A stretch of DNA of 64,000 nt from Candidatus Endomicrobium embiratermitis (GCA_009781315.1 WQYI01000008.1:1-64000); one strand, 5' to 3'; shown: positions 21,001 to 23,674, counted from the stretch's first letter. The notes: a model not told the origin generated them from the letters alone. A program made the numbers and translations.

Positions 21001-22742
21001 GTTGCCGCCACTGCCGTTGCCACCGTTGCCACTGCCGTTGTTGCAGCTTTTGCCACAGTTGTCACTGCCGTTGTCGTAGCTTTTGCCGCCGTTGTCACTG
21101 CCGTTGTCGCAGCTTTTGCCACCGTTGTCACTGCCGTTGTCGCAGCTTTCGTCGCCGTTGTCACTGCCGTTGTCGCAGTTTTTGCCACCGTTGTCACTGC
21201 CGTTGTCGCAGCTTTTGCCACCGTTGTCACTGCCGTTGTCGCAGCTTTTGTCACCGTTGTCACTGCCGTCGTCGCGGCTTTTGCCACCGTTGTCGCAGCT
21301 GTTGTCACCGCTGACACTGCCTTTGACGCAGCGTTAGTTATTGTAGACAATATTGACGCGCCGGTCGTGCTTTGCATATCTTCTTTACTCAGTATCCCTT
21401 CTTCCGCTTTATCTTTTACTCCCTGGCTGTCCGTCAATACCTTTATTTTTCCGTCTTCTCCTACAGCATTATATTTTCCCTCTAACGCTTCTTTCAATTT
21501 TTCTACACTATATGTTACTGCTTCTCCTTCATTTACATTGCTGTCGCTTACCTTGAAATCTTCTCCGCTCTTCGTTACCGTTATATAATGATCTTTATTT
21601 ACCCATAATATTCCGCTTTCTCCATCTCCCAATCCTTTCATGAGATCTTCAAGACTTGCTCCGTATCCTTCCGCTTCTTTCCCGTAACTCTTCAATACTT
21701 CCTGCATCGCCGACATGCTCGTCATCAGCTGCGTTGCTCCGCCTCTTATTGACTCTTCGTTATTCTTTACAAATATTCCGGCAGCTAAATCCGCGCACAA
21801 CGCTTGTATCGCCAATACTCCCTTTCCGTCAGTTCCGCTCGCTTTTAATACAGCCGCAAGCGAATTCGTCGCACAGTTGATTATCTCTCCTCCTTGAGTC
21901 AGAAAGTCTCCCAATAATGCCATTGCGTTGTCAAACGTCTTACCTATTTCTACACCTTTCTTCGCGTCTTGTTCATCCGACGCCTTCCTTGCTTCCTCTA
22001 ACTTACCTAACACTTCTTCCTTGCTTAATCCGCTCTGTCCTGCTAACTTTTCTATCATTTCATCGCTGTATTTATATTGCGTCGTACTAAATTGTCCTAC
22101 AGCTTCATCTACTTTACTACCATTTACCCTCGCCGTATATTCTTTATCTTTTTCTGCCTTTGCTTTTTCATCTACTGTTCCGCCCATCGCCATTGACGTC
22201 GTATGCGCTGTCCTGTTCGTTTTATCCCAACTCCCTATTATTCGCGGTTTACCGTCCCGCCCTTCTTCCTCTATATTACCGTAACTGTTTACTCTTATTC
22301 TCTTCTGATCTAACATCATGTCTATCTTCAATGTATTTATCGCTTTCTCTAACTCTTCTTTCCCTTCCGTTGCTCCCTCTAATAATTCTTCTTCTTTTCC
22401 GTCACGAACTGCCCTCAATGCATTCGCAAAGGTTTTCGCGTCTTTTATATCCATCTCTTTTACTACGGTATCCACAGCCTCAGATACCCTCGACGATACC
22501 TCTATACCGGCCGCGCTGTAATTAACGCTGATTTTTCCGCCGTCTTCACTCACCAAAACATATTCCTGTTTGTTCCTTTGATCCCTCATTCTTTTATCTT
22601 CTGCTCGGTCACGCGCATATACCGGCAAGTTAACTATGTTAACTATGAACGCCGCGGCTACCAACACCGACACGCTCTTCATAAATATCCTGTTTCTCCA
22701 ATACTCTTGAAAGTATTCCGCGATTTTCCTTTTTATACCCAT
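1..22742 (-). CDS. Giant secreted multidomain protein with SecA-like ATPase core (C-terminus beyond window)
   Basis: One frame stays open from ATG 22742 to the left edge, at least 7,580 codons, with no stop. The start is preceded by GGAGGGTGTC. An in-frame ATG at 22799, behind AGGAAG, is an alternative. Residues 1-45 look like a long signal peptide: a basic ~25-residue n-region, a hydrophobic core, then VYA before RD. Then in order: a C39-like cysteine peptidase domain (Cys290, His385, Asp400); an 11-residue tandem repeat (~470-575); a hydrophobic stretch (~605-650); 117-residue repeats (~1190-1780); 98-residue repeats (~1780-2700); a long beta-rich region; a hydrophobic, glycine-rich segment (~4005-4140) like those before toxin domains in polymorphic toxins; a coiled coil (~4370-4485); a SecA-like motor (~5150-5780); then a long helical tail. 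Domain order and motifs are seen; secretion and a surface or toxin role are inferred. I do not recognise the full protein. Confidence 0.93.
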   Translation of the reverse strand, partial: MGIKRKIAEYFQEYWRNRIFMKSVSVLVAAAFIVNIVNLPVYARDRAEDKRMRDQRNKQEYVLVSEDGGKISVNYSAAGIEVSSRVSEAVDTVVKEMDIKDAKTFANALRAVRDGKEEELLEGATEGKEELEKAINTLKIDMMLDQKRIRVNSYGNIEEEGRDGKPRIIGSWDKTNRTAHTTSMAMGGTVDEKAKAEKDKEYTARVNGSKVDEAVGQFSTTQYKYSDEMIEKLAGQSGLSKEEVLGKLEEARKASDEQDAKKGVEIGKTFDNAMALLGDFLTQGGEIINCATNSLAAVLKASGTDGKGVLAIQALCADLAAGIFVKNNEESIRGGATQLMTSMSAMQEVLKSYGKEAEGYGASLEDLMKGLGDGESGILWVNKDHYITVTKSGEDFKVSDSNVNEGEAVTYSVEKLKEALEGKYNAVGEDGKIKVLTDSQGVKDKAEEGILSKEDMQSTTGASILSTITNAASKAVSAVTTAATTVAKAATTAVTTVTKAATTAVTTVAKAATTAVTTVAKTATTAVTTATKAATTAVTTVAKAATTAVTTAAKATTTAVTTVAKAATTAVATVATAVAATVTAAKPVSSSVSGNTSSSNQTNTVMSALKNFTNALGAFAGSLVNTGTNIIKSPISVITGIGGFVANLLGIGTVKKEGIVIDERNNRVSNYSAGGVQSEIQLDRTASTESMEELRTLVAEGKSYDTVLDFAKQSGILQSETRYDDKGKEIYTATNIGYKDGTMALQYDFKQDYSNETTIAGAKAGENKVVVEEYNGASSNYTLSRAMTYSSERNGAAQQHTTANGMVFNGNIGELERVTEFSTEQVCEESVRMARSIDFKGGNGKPTGFEEAVIGSDGTVSVTRHDLTNAVSDTELPQGSGSGSGGSQETIVDEYKRILSLTSGLKIQGEENLYRGYEKVDNKYIDLSKVDTYAYNSATPNAITKLGVGDNNYSVTAEFEGNDWRYNLKIKNNSDVTVQQTVNGQSYSIRGTINGTDWTNVGTMRLDNETMTCQRDFDGVTVMTSQGISFNASAGFSGGDFSNAETNTALYRGAAITGVDVSSGKAVYLSGAQFDVTENGVRYTGTLNGSGNVKEWTKGVDVNNVIAYGVNKDTGEMLRTSLGIEFDGQHFSGAAFDVKTINANKMDYSAFRDGVWITGIEIAKEPSSFPFNIFTWITGIEVGKSRGSYVKTIDGAQFDVTVDGVRYIGTLEGSGRIEDWANRLSYNADGTVANTMAYGAFKNGGPEYAVRTGYGITFDAATKQFGGAKFDAKTINEHKFEYAALQGGAWIQGIEVAWNGNEKYDYLKYIDGSQFDVTADGVRYIGTLEGSGRIEDWTKGLSYNADGTVANTMAYGTFKNGGPEYAVRTGYGITFDAATKQFGGVKFDTKTINEHKFEYAALQNGVWIQGIEVAWNGNEKYDYLKYIDGSQFDVTADGVRYIGTLEGSGRIEDWTKGLSYNADGTVANTMAYGTFKNGGPEYALRTDYGITFDAKTKQFGGAKFDTKTINEHKFEYAALQDGVWIQGIEVAWNGNEKYDYLKYINGSQFDLTQNGVRYVGALEGSGRIEDWTKGLSYNADGTVANTMAYGTFKNGGPEYALRTGYGITFDAGTKEFGAKFDAKTINEHKFEYAALQDGVWIQGIEVAWNGNEKYDYLKYINGAQFDVMQNGVRYVGALEGSGRIEDWANGLKYNSDGTVANTMAYGTFKNGGPEYAVRTDYGITFNAETKQFAAKFDVKTINAHKNDYAVQQGETWIQGIEVAWNGRGKYDYLKYINGAQVQQGNYSATLKGSGKVEDWAKAVNKDSLNLSTVVDGITVITSNGVNFNSSTGIFSGGSFSNAMKNTAILPGGTYITGVKVDKDNDKLSIVNNAAVQQGEYGAQLSATDDIRNWAKAVKTSTMYIARDFHGVTVVTSNGVNFDSSTGKFSGGSFDNAKLNSATVDGTTIAGISVSSGYANYIDGAQVQQGDYSATLKGSGRVTNWAKAVNKDSLSLRKEIDGVTVVTSNGVTFSPKKGFGGGSFSDSKQNTAIVGNVYISGVVVNEAAGKVTIMNSSVQEQKNGGTYTAQILASANGMDVKNWMSYVDAGSAAFIKEVGGVRVMTSNGVNFSSSVGFSGGNFSDSKQNTAIVGSTYISGVAVNEAAGKVTMMNSSVQEQKNGGMYTAQMLASANGMDVKDWMKYVDAGSASFMKEVGGVRVMTSNGVKFNSKKGFSGGTFKDSKQNTAIVGNTYISGVAVNEAAGKVTIMNSNVQEQKNGGMYTAQILASANGMDVKNWMSYVDAGSAAFIKEVGGVRVMTSSGVNFSSSAGFSGGSFNNSEKNTAIVGSAYINGVAVDEAAGKVTMMNSSVQEQKNGGTYTAQLFASANGMDVKDWMKHVDAGSASFMKEIGGVRVMTSNGVKFDSKNGFSGGSFKDSKQNTAIVGNVYISGVAVNERAGKVTMKKDSSVQEQKNGGMYTAQMLASANGKSVKDWMSYVDADSASFMKEVGGVRVMTSNGVNFSSSSGFSGGSFNNSEKNTAIVGSAYISGVAVDEAAGKVTMMNSSVQEQKNGGTYTAQIRAGANGMDVKYWMSYVDADSASFMKEIGGVRVMTSNGVSFNALSGFGGGNFSDSEQNTAIVGNTYISGVVVNERSGKVTMKDSSVQEQKNGGMYTAQMRANANGKNVKDWMKYVDADSASFMKEIGGIRVMTSNGVSFDSRNGFSGGSFSDATKNTAIVVNKDGITTYITGVDVYESSNLLYYIDGAQARQGNYSATLKGTGRVENWERGLQIEGGYVKNALAFGVNNDTGKEREFRTSVGITFENGKFGGADFSRAAINADPMSYAVKAENGAWVTGVRIRTIDAGRTTEIVTVEGSSFDATVDGVRYIGALKAGYSVDGWNGLYEEDGKIMNVVAYGKFGDVDIRTGVGITFNRTTKKFGGVKFDEKTINANSMNYEAQAKNGAWIAGIKIDNNTVKTVEGSTFTYVAGDGTTYSGALKGGFGINDWNNTLRYENGKLSNVFAYADIDGVRVMTGLGVTFNSSTQSFGGAKFDKDTINANSMQYSAIVNGTKITGIQIKNDGKIYNVAGALINDSGIKLSSVGLVTEWETTYFKDSIPGLVNSLKEYAGNNISVGRDGQSIVLNGKTYSIEDIKSGEFTKALQDFVRTQGEKAIGVPTGDAISQADRDFAAKVWKSGWKQYDGQEMTDVDIYYINQIKNIYLNELKKQGSSVSGNENWLPNTIADLCTTGFGSYGPAGVFATLDIDKLKDTSDKSYASYKAEYENANYYVDLYGVDNIIYMMNFYPGGSGDSQLNFMKYLQYRYGENVDGNVTAADLDQIIRGAYGSSDRGEYAGALRSYEAEQLKTFLETANSSYDYYNNAKGGQNTIGDFLDHSKLVDANDTVQKALENVNAITEKYNLNGDGPYINWTMNGAGTVNMYLPTIFTSPDEKLIASGIYNLGVKTDGTYTLIGLYDSQHPELYSPYGIVGNYLNGDGTTSNVAYEIPVLLANNTSGIAQINMGGTFNIFILNDKDSVNCLVPKTPPAGADHPAGDTSSASQTVVRYLGYDDFSNADNIILSAWGAGSRITVNNLFSSEQSTSLNLMGEGTKVTNGLRIDGADIAFDAGYLEYKNNAFTPSSNFEARFRTEKDVNNYVERYIARNYTNSENYSGLTYDGLIDKAGNIINASDLVGRTINVNPFDYLAVMDTIHDAKNEQVGFGLRFDAGPGAIIGDVSGVVGGIQLDKAVKLDLFAEKVGSQYIEDFRISSIADGTNGLNASLVNWDSNFTVVDGSLNDISNTTLNVGDRVSLGTILHKHNVQITTSKNINTFGPNGETISLAGAKFGGDEAGHFVLKNDVGFNGGSGIKYDNASDGSQWKIMDLCAGSIIQLGAPKDGSYNMNVLMGISHVIGMMEGGVLDKNDSADSDGSASFSVSLFEGMLTESKISDGKQTAFEGVIKNWSTATMSQDFSTTALTREGSIWEKGSIVDGRTVKENALVGANGNIDDKYYQKTNWDIAKDVAKVVTWALAITAVIVCAIIPGAQVLIPLILMAASAITSAIDLADSLAKKDYVQAGINGVFLALALIPGVGQAASIASSVGKEVGKEVGKQVVKNVAKEAAIAFAKEAGKRALIGAAVGAGGAIVTMAVTGDWDNWETKIGIGMGIGAIMGASTTSLKGILSGVGYSGFSVMFNMQKSMAVVQLLSSDDGLVDTFSKQFKEGNREAVFSGITGVITVYAVISSGDLLNGKSVKDVFSTDIRQVLKGIASPETLRVIGISAASGAGTAAVDITIQGISKGWNNIDWWEAGKAGAIGFNLGGTFAMKGLTTSFLKALPSMTMNTVMISRSVDSMEYNYSRGNILACIFDAAMITVIAASPVIQTASEQMNKAEGLRNAEKAVDNAKNDLKEAQKGTDAAKIAEMEGKLQQAENRLLIEQMGEQLGTKEVELRQAQKNLKIAQENGTQAQISNFEGEVVRLKGEIADIRTARTTLAKANNAQFKESLKRSVDIRLAEPNGRINLIAQNAGTVGLGFSTLTIGMSALNNIVEGKFAFDGINAKDASAMFGGGAVLGVVGTLVSPVFTTAWADNNIMGTLKGISRSPVTTLFNSASSAMHLAQFNAFFMPATNAVLSSGWAALTGKKSEIGNIWSEAGKSYEFLFFGGDLKAIDHIDANGNPVTVYEARWNSARHGFGMGLIASPLFGMAAPGELMFTGSNPASVALNKFTSGWVHTMERVGGLPIVGSALTMKQYELAGKVFGGGEFAGREFVGIGGMIDNLLGSESKYTYEGQQVGFFRFFLGNASMLFVPSKLNVKSGTYYDLMDSFESKKLDMQTKTEMMREVLTDGRYALHADVKGEVMGKFVEANGKNITVDTVTTLFPDVSKIAFENALIAEFFIKSAERAIENSYRSVEFESMKDMLQKVNSTYGDNAVLKANVDNLLFKTNEQLEKVQSRISDFVKQNIGINFSEKNNLTAQDIMKRFEDFMEKVNRGELVLEKADIGDIKVAAGDYFVENIKNMPKDIRAALEGERGTMQARVDALGNAFGKIVEIIPEVKTDRGFLFDPAKLAEKVQNGQISAEQAKAIIEFQKSALGAEAELTIKVGKESFKINTHIMSRYLLDPYLNGSFSGNAKAAAGQAEAMYNALINHTIAAYAQKGWVLSQGQYNTLTASKEALSKGGFTEFNKFLVGVMGTGEGKTIVCVTLTPLLSKINQYNEKASVFITDGAINVDGYVQAMIGHYGFEYVKNYVVRADKAEALSTATVEQCIKNGSILAMTFEEYNSVFTFDKNALKNGEKADLRFLNPDGKSSKVGILMIDEVDKSVFTTMMQVSNAGGIETNQAIINYVHSKILSVDNVVMELRNAVQKGALGDAIFGDLNKLIIVDELGNIKLRETDRAKLNGILDSFIKDIEANKNIAPELKSSMLADMTRPEFKSNIAKAEAEYVQKLLNIRMEYLLNNADIKIDWNGSTKHVSEVVKSEADRIAGKSSNVFGEQGYTANEVIRNMIISGLTYAEGVNYKIRVNADGNYQLKLIHGGVEQDLMPPPGMRQYIEAKEAMRTEGGKLVYGDKLQMSKFTPKDATSSAVIDSIKMAGGAIGVTATLSTTAMNAMGFERMEIKNSTHSSLRIEGADISASKMSGIIKGTAYTPGAYLTTSLLPVITTMAEGKKMLIMGVNNQAELAVMETLITQVGLGKEFETNGRYYGSNIDLKTAGDQVKSGAMWHIGIYEIMGRGSDFTFGVGKNAQGKYVNAKGEVIQGIELVAVNPHLSYRSAVLQFVGRVGGNRFISELTTNGQNPNDAINISFIADQNSILAGARAYGESLSSYGKNVRDSQGVVDSVRNMSAAEYGNLFDMRVMAKEGQAAETRQVNQSVTHTQAIRDAQSSITNTHEFRTSVINMGFNGSAAERIISKFKGLPGLTVGHEYIGAASSRGGVAASSALRLFGVDETGASASNFASTDNIVRSINTVNQIIGSKTIVTANMSREDLFIEALNSIAALQNGVEIKEIVDGKEEIRTVNFLRDSSVGYSFNDFVTAADILILQNQNISDVKATDIKTIETLDSIFNGSGNNYLNNGINAVIANDMSSGNSAASIAPALQKLQQRYDKLENLRYEISQEQRRTSFNPKDLNSLQQIIYGFKTGLTTAQWRLNSAEKAVNKQKQRMLTEYAAGNAEDRANNLFIPAILNSQISEGKLLFGDSSDANLTFNLLNNQQDINWSKVDLTAPKASKFKAALASMPLIGKFINNIINNNEERKGLLDYINNNDMLGLTSYLVETGALKLGEEGNYVLRELLGMKEDSAPKGIPIELQALFKDKSNAKKEFTMGDIKAIIEKARAEMPKDSGIIPSQQEIVRSAFAVLRPDVNADTMIARYNYIMNNEAFGVLDSITIDMLADDSNFEGIFGNEAEIMSVIVANMAKNPNNAAVKKLLSQIESSSPLVYGQIQAMILGNMPIGKYDDDAGVYRIEDGVTVNILTAAYEVMTKNEGIESVLLGLDGTKLLKPTSKFETKYNELLGKLTRKEMVEMRENERNVRGIDGELEGRGIQYREVRKVYDSFVSDLANKNGEFRLGYEEARRIARYGIEGITDKKVIARYEQYADVMLGMGLNIDEIGRVAFREQVYVSEISRGFTADLEARGIDEKKVDNNAGYFADILKKKGIDEEKAKQFVDTFTLSELQNVAFINQFMMIAGKGFIDLSVISSKPETARKEMYEQIKGLTPQKLRDSGLTKVDAVLEKAGLDLETIRVNNEKVYNWLGESELIKTFGDTIYHSELTLADLNNTKTIYDLTSDNADYTIRQHYQDMTLDKYIKGETGLTRKTQGYQRRFLAEVGLSYDTIFSSRDRIAAVQGLEAAIDVKLSILNDNHLVDGIVLLSEVGKITAVEMASITQEKLDQKIRTKEAVGEFNVGQLERAAGLLGVETKDLLAVYDLAEKGKDVELAVTTYEAQLKALDGLISEKLSDSLKVKEVLSLGKESDNQSVLARAINLMTPEQKAEVLKLETITEVKKYIRENIAVSSLGVNTAKELSDELREIGFSDRQIKNIDTNRRQYVRDAQRELKKIGMSNPAQLAQDALQIQSLDELLKYKPISAKEMKAEARQREIELDTKAGKMAEMMEMMIKPEHRDNGAGKTMMYIIERNSPMVYNYLKAVTDGYEQIDTNDKITRNMLALGYDIMKKNYDVENIILGLDGEQAAAQRAFDQRKIENARAEQAAMTQAAIEQAAIESITVQARVIETEKTGLLHRHVSNPNTTYGQMMSVGYEDVRNGISNELTGRKASLIEGRARNITEAITNPRLGYSEAVAVEIVNNIPVKALADWTKVKGIMDTLEANPSLFVYNDVLSGFINEVAQPEGRVGAALTNAISLAAAKEAQIRVDIKAKEEEEVRVAERAKVQEAEQFRAAFDSNLKAIRTEGIKVSAERLTQLRTDLNSEYITKGQQIEAAYVLQDLYDIATADRRTKQAIPKKEREMVRDIYRGIENVVSAPVLIPSYSQMPSIPAAEIAQMGIVPAVVESNYTAIASIGVNDNVVRDLSLAVLNDRVFVEQMKGISPVLFRVEGAAGIVNAVYADVSVTDKIPAIEAALTQKAEAVSQ
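5400..7300 (-). other. SecA-like DEAD-family ATPase core within the giant protein
   Basis: Helicase motifs appear in the correct order. GTGEGKT at 7191-7211 (residue 5178) matches SecA Walker A, TGEGKT. MIDEVDKS near 6830 (residue ~5304) matches SecA motif II, DEVDS. GGAIGVTAT near 5985-6015 sits where SecA has GMTGT. IMGRGSDF near 5590 resembles GRGTDI (motif V). QFVGRVGGN near 5440-5460 resembles QLRGRSGRQ (motif VI), but with VGG in place of SGR. Spacing between motifs is larger than in SecA. The ATPase fold is well supported; whether it translocates protein, and where in the cell, is unknown. Confidence 0.8.
9290..9630 (-). other. Coiled-coil segment of the giant protein
   Basis: Residues ~4370-4485 are charged and Ala/Leu/Gln-rich with clear heptad-like spacing, for example NAEKAVDNAKNDLKEAQ and later KEVELRQAQKNLKIAQ. 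There is no proline and little glycine. The segment separates the hydrophobic region from the large helical part that carries the ATPase core. Confidence 0.7.
10330..10730 (-). other. Hydrophobic, glycine-rich helical segment of the giant protein
   Basis: Residues ~4005-4140 contain WALAITAVIVCAIIPGAQVL and a second hydrophobic helix, then DLADSLAKKDYVQA and ALALIPGVGQAAS, then Lys/Val-rich helices and AAVGAGGAIVTM. The D-LA-SL plus IPGVGQA pattern resembles segments found ahead of toxin domains in polymorphic toxins and in colicin-like hairpins. The similarity was noticed by eye only. Membrane insertion is an inference from hydrophobicity. Confidence 0.45.
14640..16720 (-). repeat. 294-bp (98-residue) tandem repeats in the giant gene, arranged partly as dimers
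   Basis: The anchor CATTACGCG on the plus strand starts at 14667, 14961, 15255, 15552, 15846, 16140 and 16434: steps of 294, 294, 297, 294, 294 and 294 bp. Each unit encodes GGVRVMTSNGVNF, GFSGGSF, NTAIVG, YISGVAVNEAAGKVTMMNSS, VQEQKNGG and an ANGMDVKDWM linker. Two subtypes alternate in part, with AAFIKE versus ASFMKE before GGVRV. One 588-bp pair is visible, since the stretch starting at 15911 recurs at 16499. Degenerate units extend to about 17390. Confidence 0.92.
17400..19170 (-). repeat. 351-bp (117-residue) tandem repeats in the giant gene
   Basis: Five consecutive units are anchored by the sequence encoding NTMAYG (near 17631, 17979, 18330, 18681 and 19032), spaced 348, 351, 351 and 351 bp. 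Each unit carries GVRYVGALEGSGRIEDW, a YGITFDA strand, FDAKTINEHKFEYAA and GIEVAWNGNEKYDYLKYI. By eye the copies are nearly identical in nucleotide sequence, which points to recent amplification or gene conversion. The sequence looks all-beta. No known repeat family was recognised. More divergent relatives continue at 19200-19560 and at 13500-14500. Confidence 0.92.
21020..21330 (-). repeat. 33-bp (11-residue) tandem repeat in the giant gene
   Basis: The 14-mer GTTGTCACTGCCGT recurs at 21058, 21091, 21124, 21157, 21190, 21223 and 21256, exactly 33 bp apart, with degenerate copies on both sides. On the coding strand each unit encodes TTAVTTVAKAA with small changes. Eleven-residue Thr/Ala/Lys/Val periodicity suits an amphipathic 11/3 helix like those in LEA or apolipoprotein-type proteins. 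That structural comparison is inference. Confidence 0.9.
21500..21900 (-). other. C39-like cysteine peptidase domain within the giant protein
   Basis: Near residue 290 the translation reads INCATNSLAAVL, which resembles the catalytic-Cys helix of papain-like/C39 peptidases (Cys followed by a helix with LA). About 95 residues later comes KDHYITV (His385), and then KVSDSN (Asp400). These correspond in order and spacing to the His and Asp of the C39 triad, and are followed by a helix starting YSVEKLKEAL, as in C39 domains. Family C39 cleaves leader peptides in bacteriocin exporters. Here it sits after a signal peptide, so it could act on the giant protein itself or on a partner. The assignment rests on motif order only. 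Confidence 0.6.
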
Positions 22743-22837
22743 GACACCCTCCGTCCTTATTTTATTTTTTGTTTCTTTATTTTCTTTTTTATTTTCCATT
22801 TTGTTCTTCCTTTTTTCTCTATATCAGGTTTTGCTCA

Positions 22838-22883
22838 CAAAAAACAAGAACCTCGGCACTTTACTTCCTATGCCGAGATTCTT
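22838..22883 (-). terminator. Intrinsic terminator between the small membrane gene and the giant gene
   Basis: Arms 22846-22858 and 22871-22883 form a 13-bp stem with one G-U pair and a 12-nt loop. On the minus strand the stem is followed by GTTTTTTG. It overlaps the last codons of the upstream gene. It implies that the giant gene is expressed by partial readthrough or from its own weak promoter in the remaining ~95 bp, where TATAGA is the only -10-like sequence I see. Confidence 0.8.
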
Positions 22884-23473
22884 ATCTTTCTTACTCTATT
22901 TAAAATAATATTACCGGAGGCTGTTATTCCTTTCCTCTGTCTTATCCCTACTATGAACATTATAAACGTCATTATTATCAGCCCGGCCCTGGCTTCACCG
23001 GACGGTATCTTGTAATTCATATACAGCTTAAACAACTTTTCCGCGCTTTCAAATATATTCCCGCTCTCAGAACCTGTCTCTATTATTTGCTTCCTTACTT
23101 TTAATATCGTTATCTCTCCCGCAGCCCCGCTGCCGCTTGTTCCTCTTTCTTCTTTCTTTTCTTCCTTGCTCCCGCCAAACGCTCCTGCTTCCACTCCAAA
23201 CGCCGTTTTTAATAATTCTCCTATTCCTTTACTTATCTCATTCGCCGTCATTATTAACGAATCATTGCATTTGCTAAACAACTGATTTATCGTATGTCCC
23301 GCTACAGTCGCCGCCGCTACCACAAAACTGTGGCGGCTCGCTTCTGCCGCTCCGTATGTAAATCCGTTTATAAACATACTTACCAATACAAAAAGAACAG
23401 TTGCTTTCTTTATCTCCGATAAAGAAAACTTTTTGCTTATTACTCCAATAAGCAATCTTTTTGCCTGTTCCAT
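22868..23473 (-). CDS. Small membrane or secreted protein of unknown function, upstream of the giant gene
   Basis: The protein has 201 residues. The N-terminus has a ~24-residue basic region, then hydrophobic VLFVLVSMFINGFTYGAAEA, which looks like a signal peptide or anchor with an AEA end. The middle is Lys/Glu/Gly-rich (about residues 100-120). A second hydrophobic helix, GLIIMTFIMFIVGI, lies near residues 164-180 and is followed by a basic tail. The long n-region resembles that of the giant protein encoded next, so the two may use the same route or form a pair. The gene has the promoter shared with the 894-residue protein gene. Not a recognised family. A GGGAAA-type ribosome site precedes ATG. 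Confidence 0.75.
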   Translation of the reverse strand: MEQAKRLLIGVISKKFSLSEIKKATVLFVLVSMFINGFTYGAAEASRHSFVVAAATVAGHTINQLFSKCNDSLIMTANEISKGIGELLKTAFGVEAGAFGGSKEEKKEERGTSGSGAAGEITILKVRKQIIETGSESGNIFESAEKLFKLYMNYKIPSGEARAGLIIMTFIMFIVGIRQRKGITASGNIILNRVRKIRISA

Positions 23474-23527
23474 ATTATTTTCCCTTTCTGCGCTATATAC
23501 TAATATCCCTCCGTTCTTTGCACTATT

Positions 23528-23584
23528 ATTCTAGCCTATTATTGTGTTTTTTGTTAGTATTCTTTGTGAAATTTTTGTGAAATT
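23528..23584 (-). promoter_or_regulatory. Promoter with 11-bp tandem box, shared design with the one at 40403
   Basis: On the minus strand, AATTTCACAAAAATTTCACAAA (23563-23584) is an 11-bp direct repeat. It is followed after exactly 29 bp by TAGAAT (23528-23533). No -35 hexamer of good quality lies 17 bp upstream of TAGAAT, so the tandem box, at about -41 to -63, may bind an activator. The OmpR/PhoB family typically binds 11-bp direct repeats; that link is inference. Confidence 0.7.
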
Positions 23585-23621
23585 TGAAAACGGCAAAAAG
23601 TAATACTTACCTTTTGCCGTT
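23583..23621 (-). terminator. Probable terminator of the RND efflux operon
   Basis: Perfect 10-bp arms (23589-23598 and 23612-23621, AACGGCAAAA and complement) with a 13-nt loop are followed on the minus strand by TTTTC. It lies just before the tandem box of the next promoter. The U-tract is short. Confidence 0.55.
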
Positions 23622-23622
23622 A

Positions 23623-23672
23623 AATCGTCATTGCGGCCTTGAGCCGCAATCTATTCGTAATTCGTAATTGTC
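23623..23672. repeat. Dispersed intergenic repeat after the RND gene
   Basis: This is a GTCATTGCGG...CCGCAATCTA hairpin followed by ATTCGTAATTCGTAATT. The same two modules recur at 33133-33259, and the first also at 51066-51095. The unit ends directly at the stop codon of the efflux permease. Confidence 0.75.
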
Positions 23673-23674
23673 GT

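Noticed and set aside
21020-21330. Regular 33-bp spacing suggesting a CRISPR array
   Set aside because: There are no unique spacers; repeats are contiguous and in frame within the giant gene, and no cas genes are present.
20959-21588. Plus-strand 209-residue frame rich in TAVVA
   Set aside because: Antisense of the 33-bp repeat array; the periodic sequence keeps several frames open.
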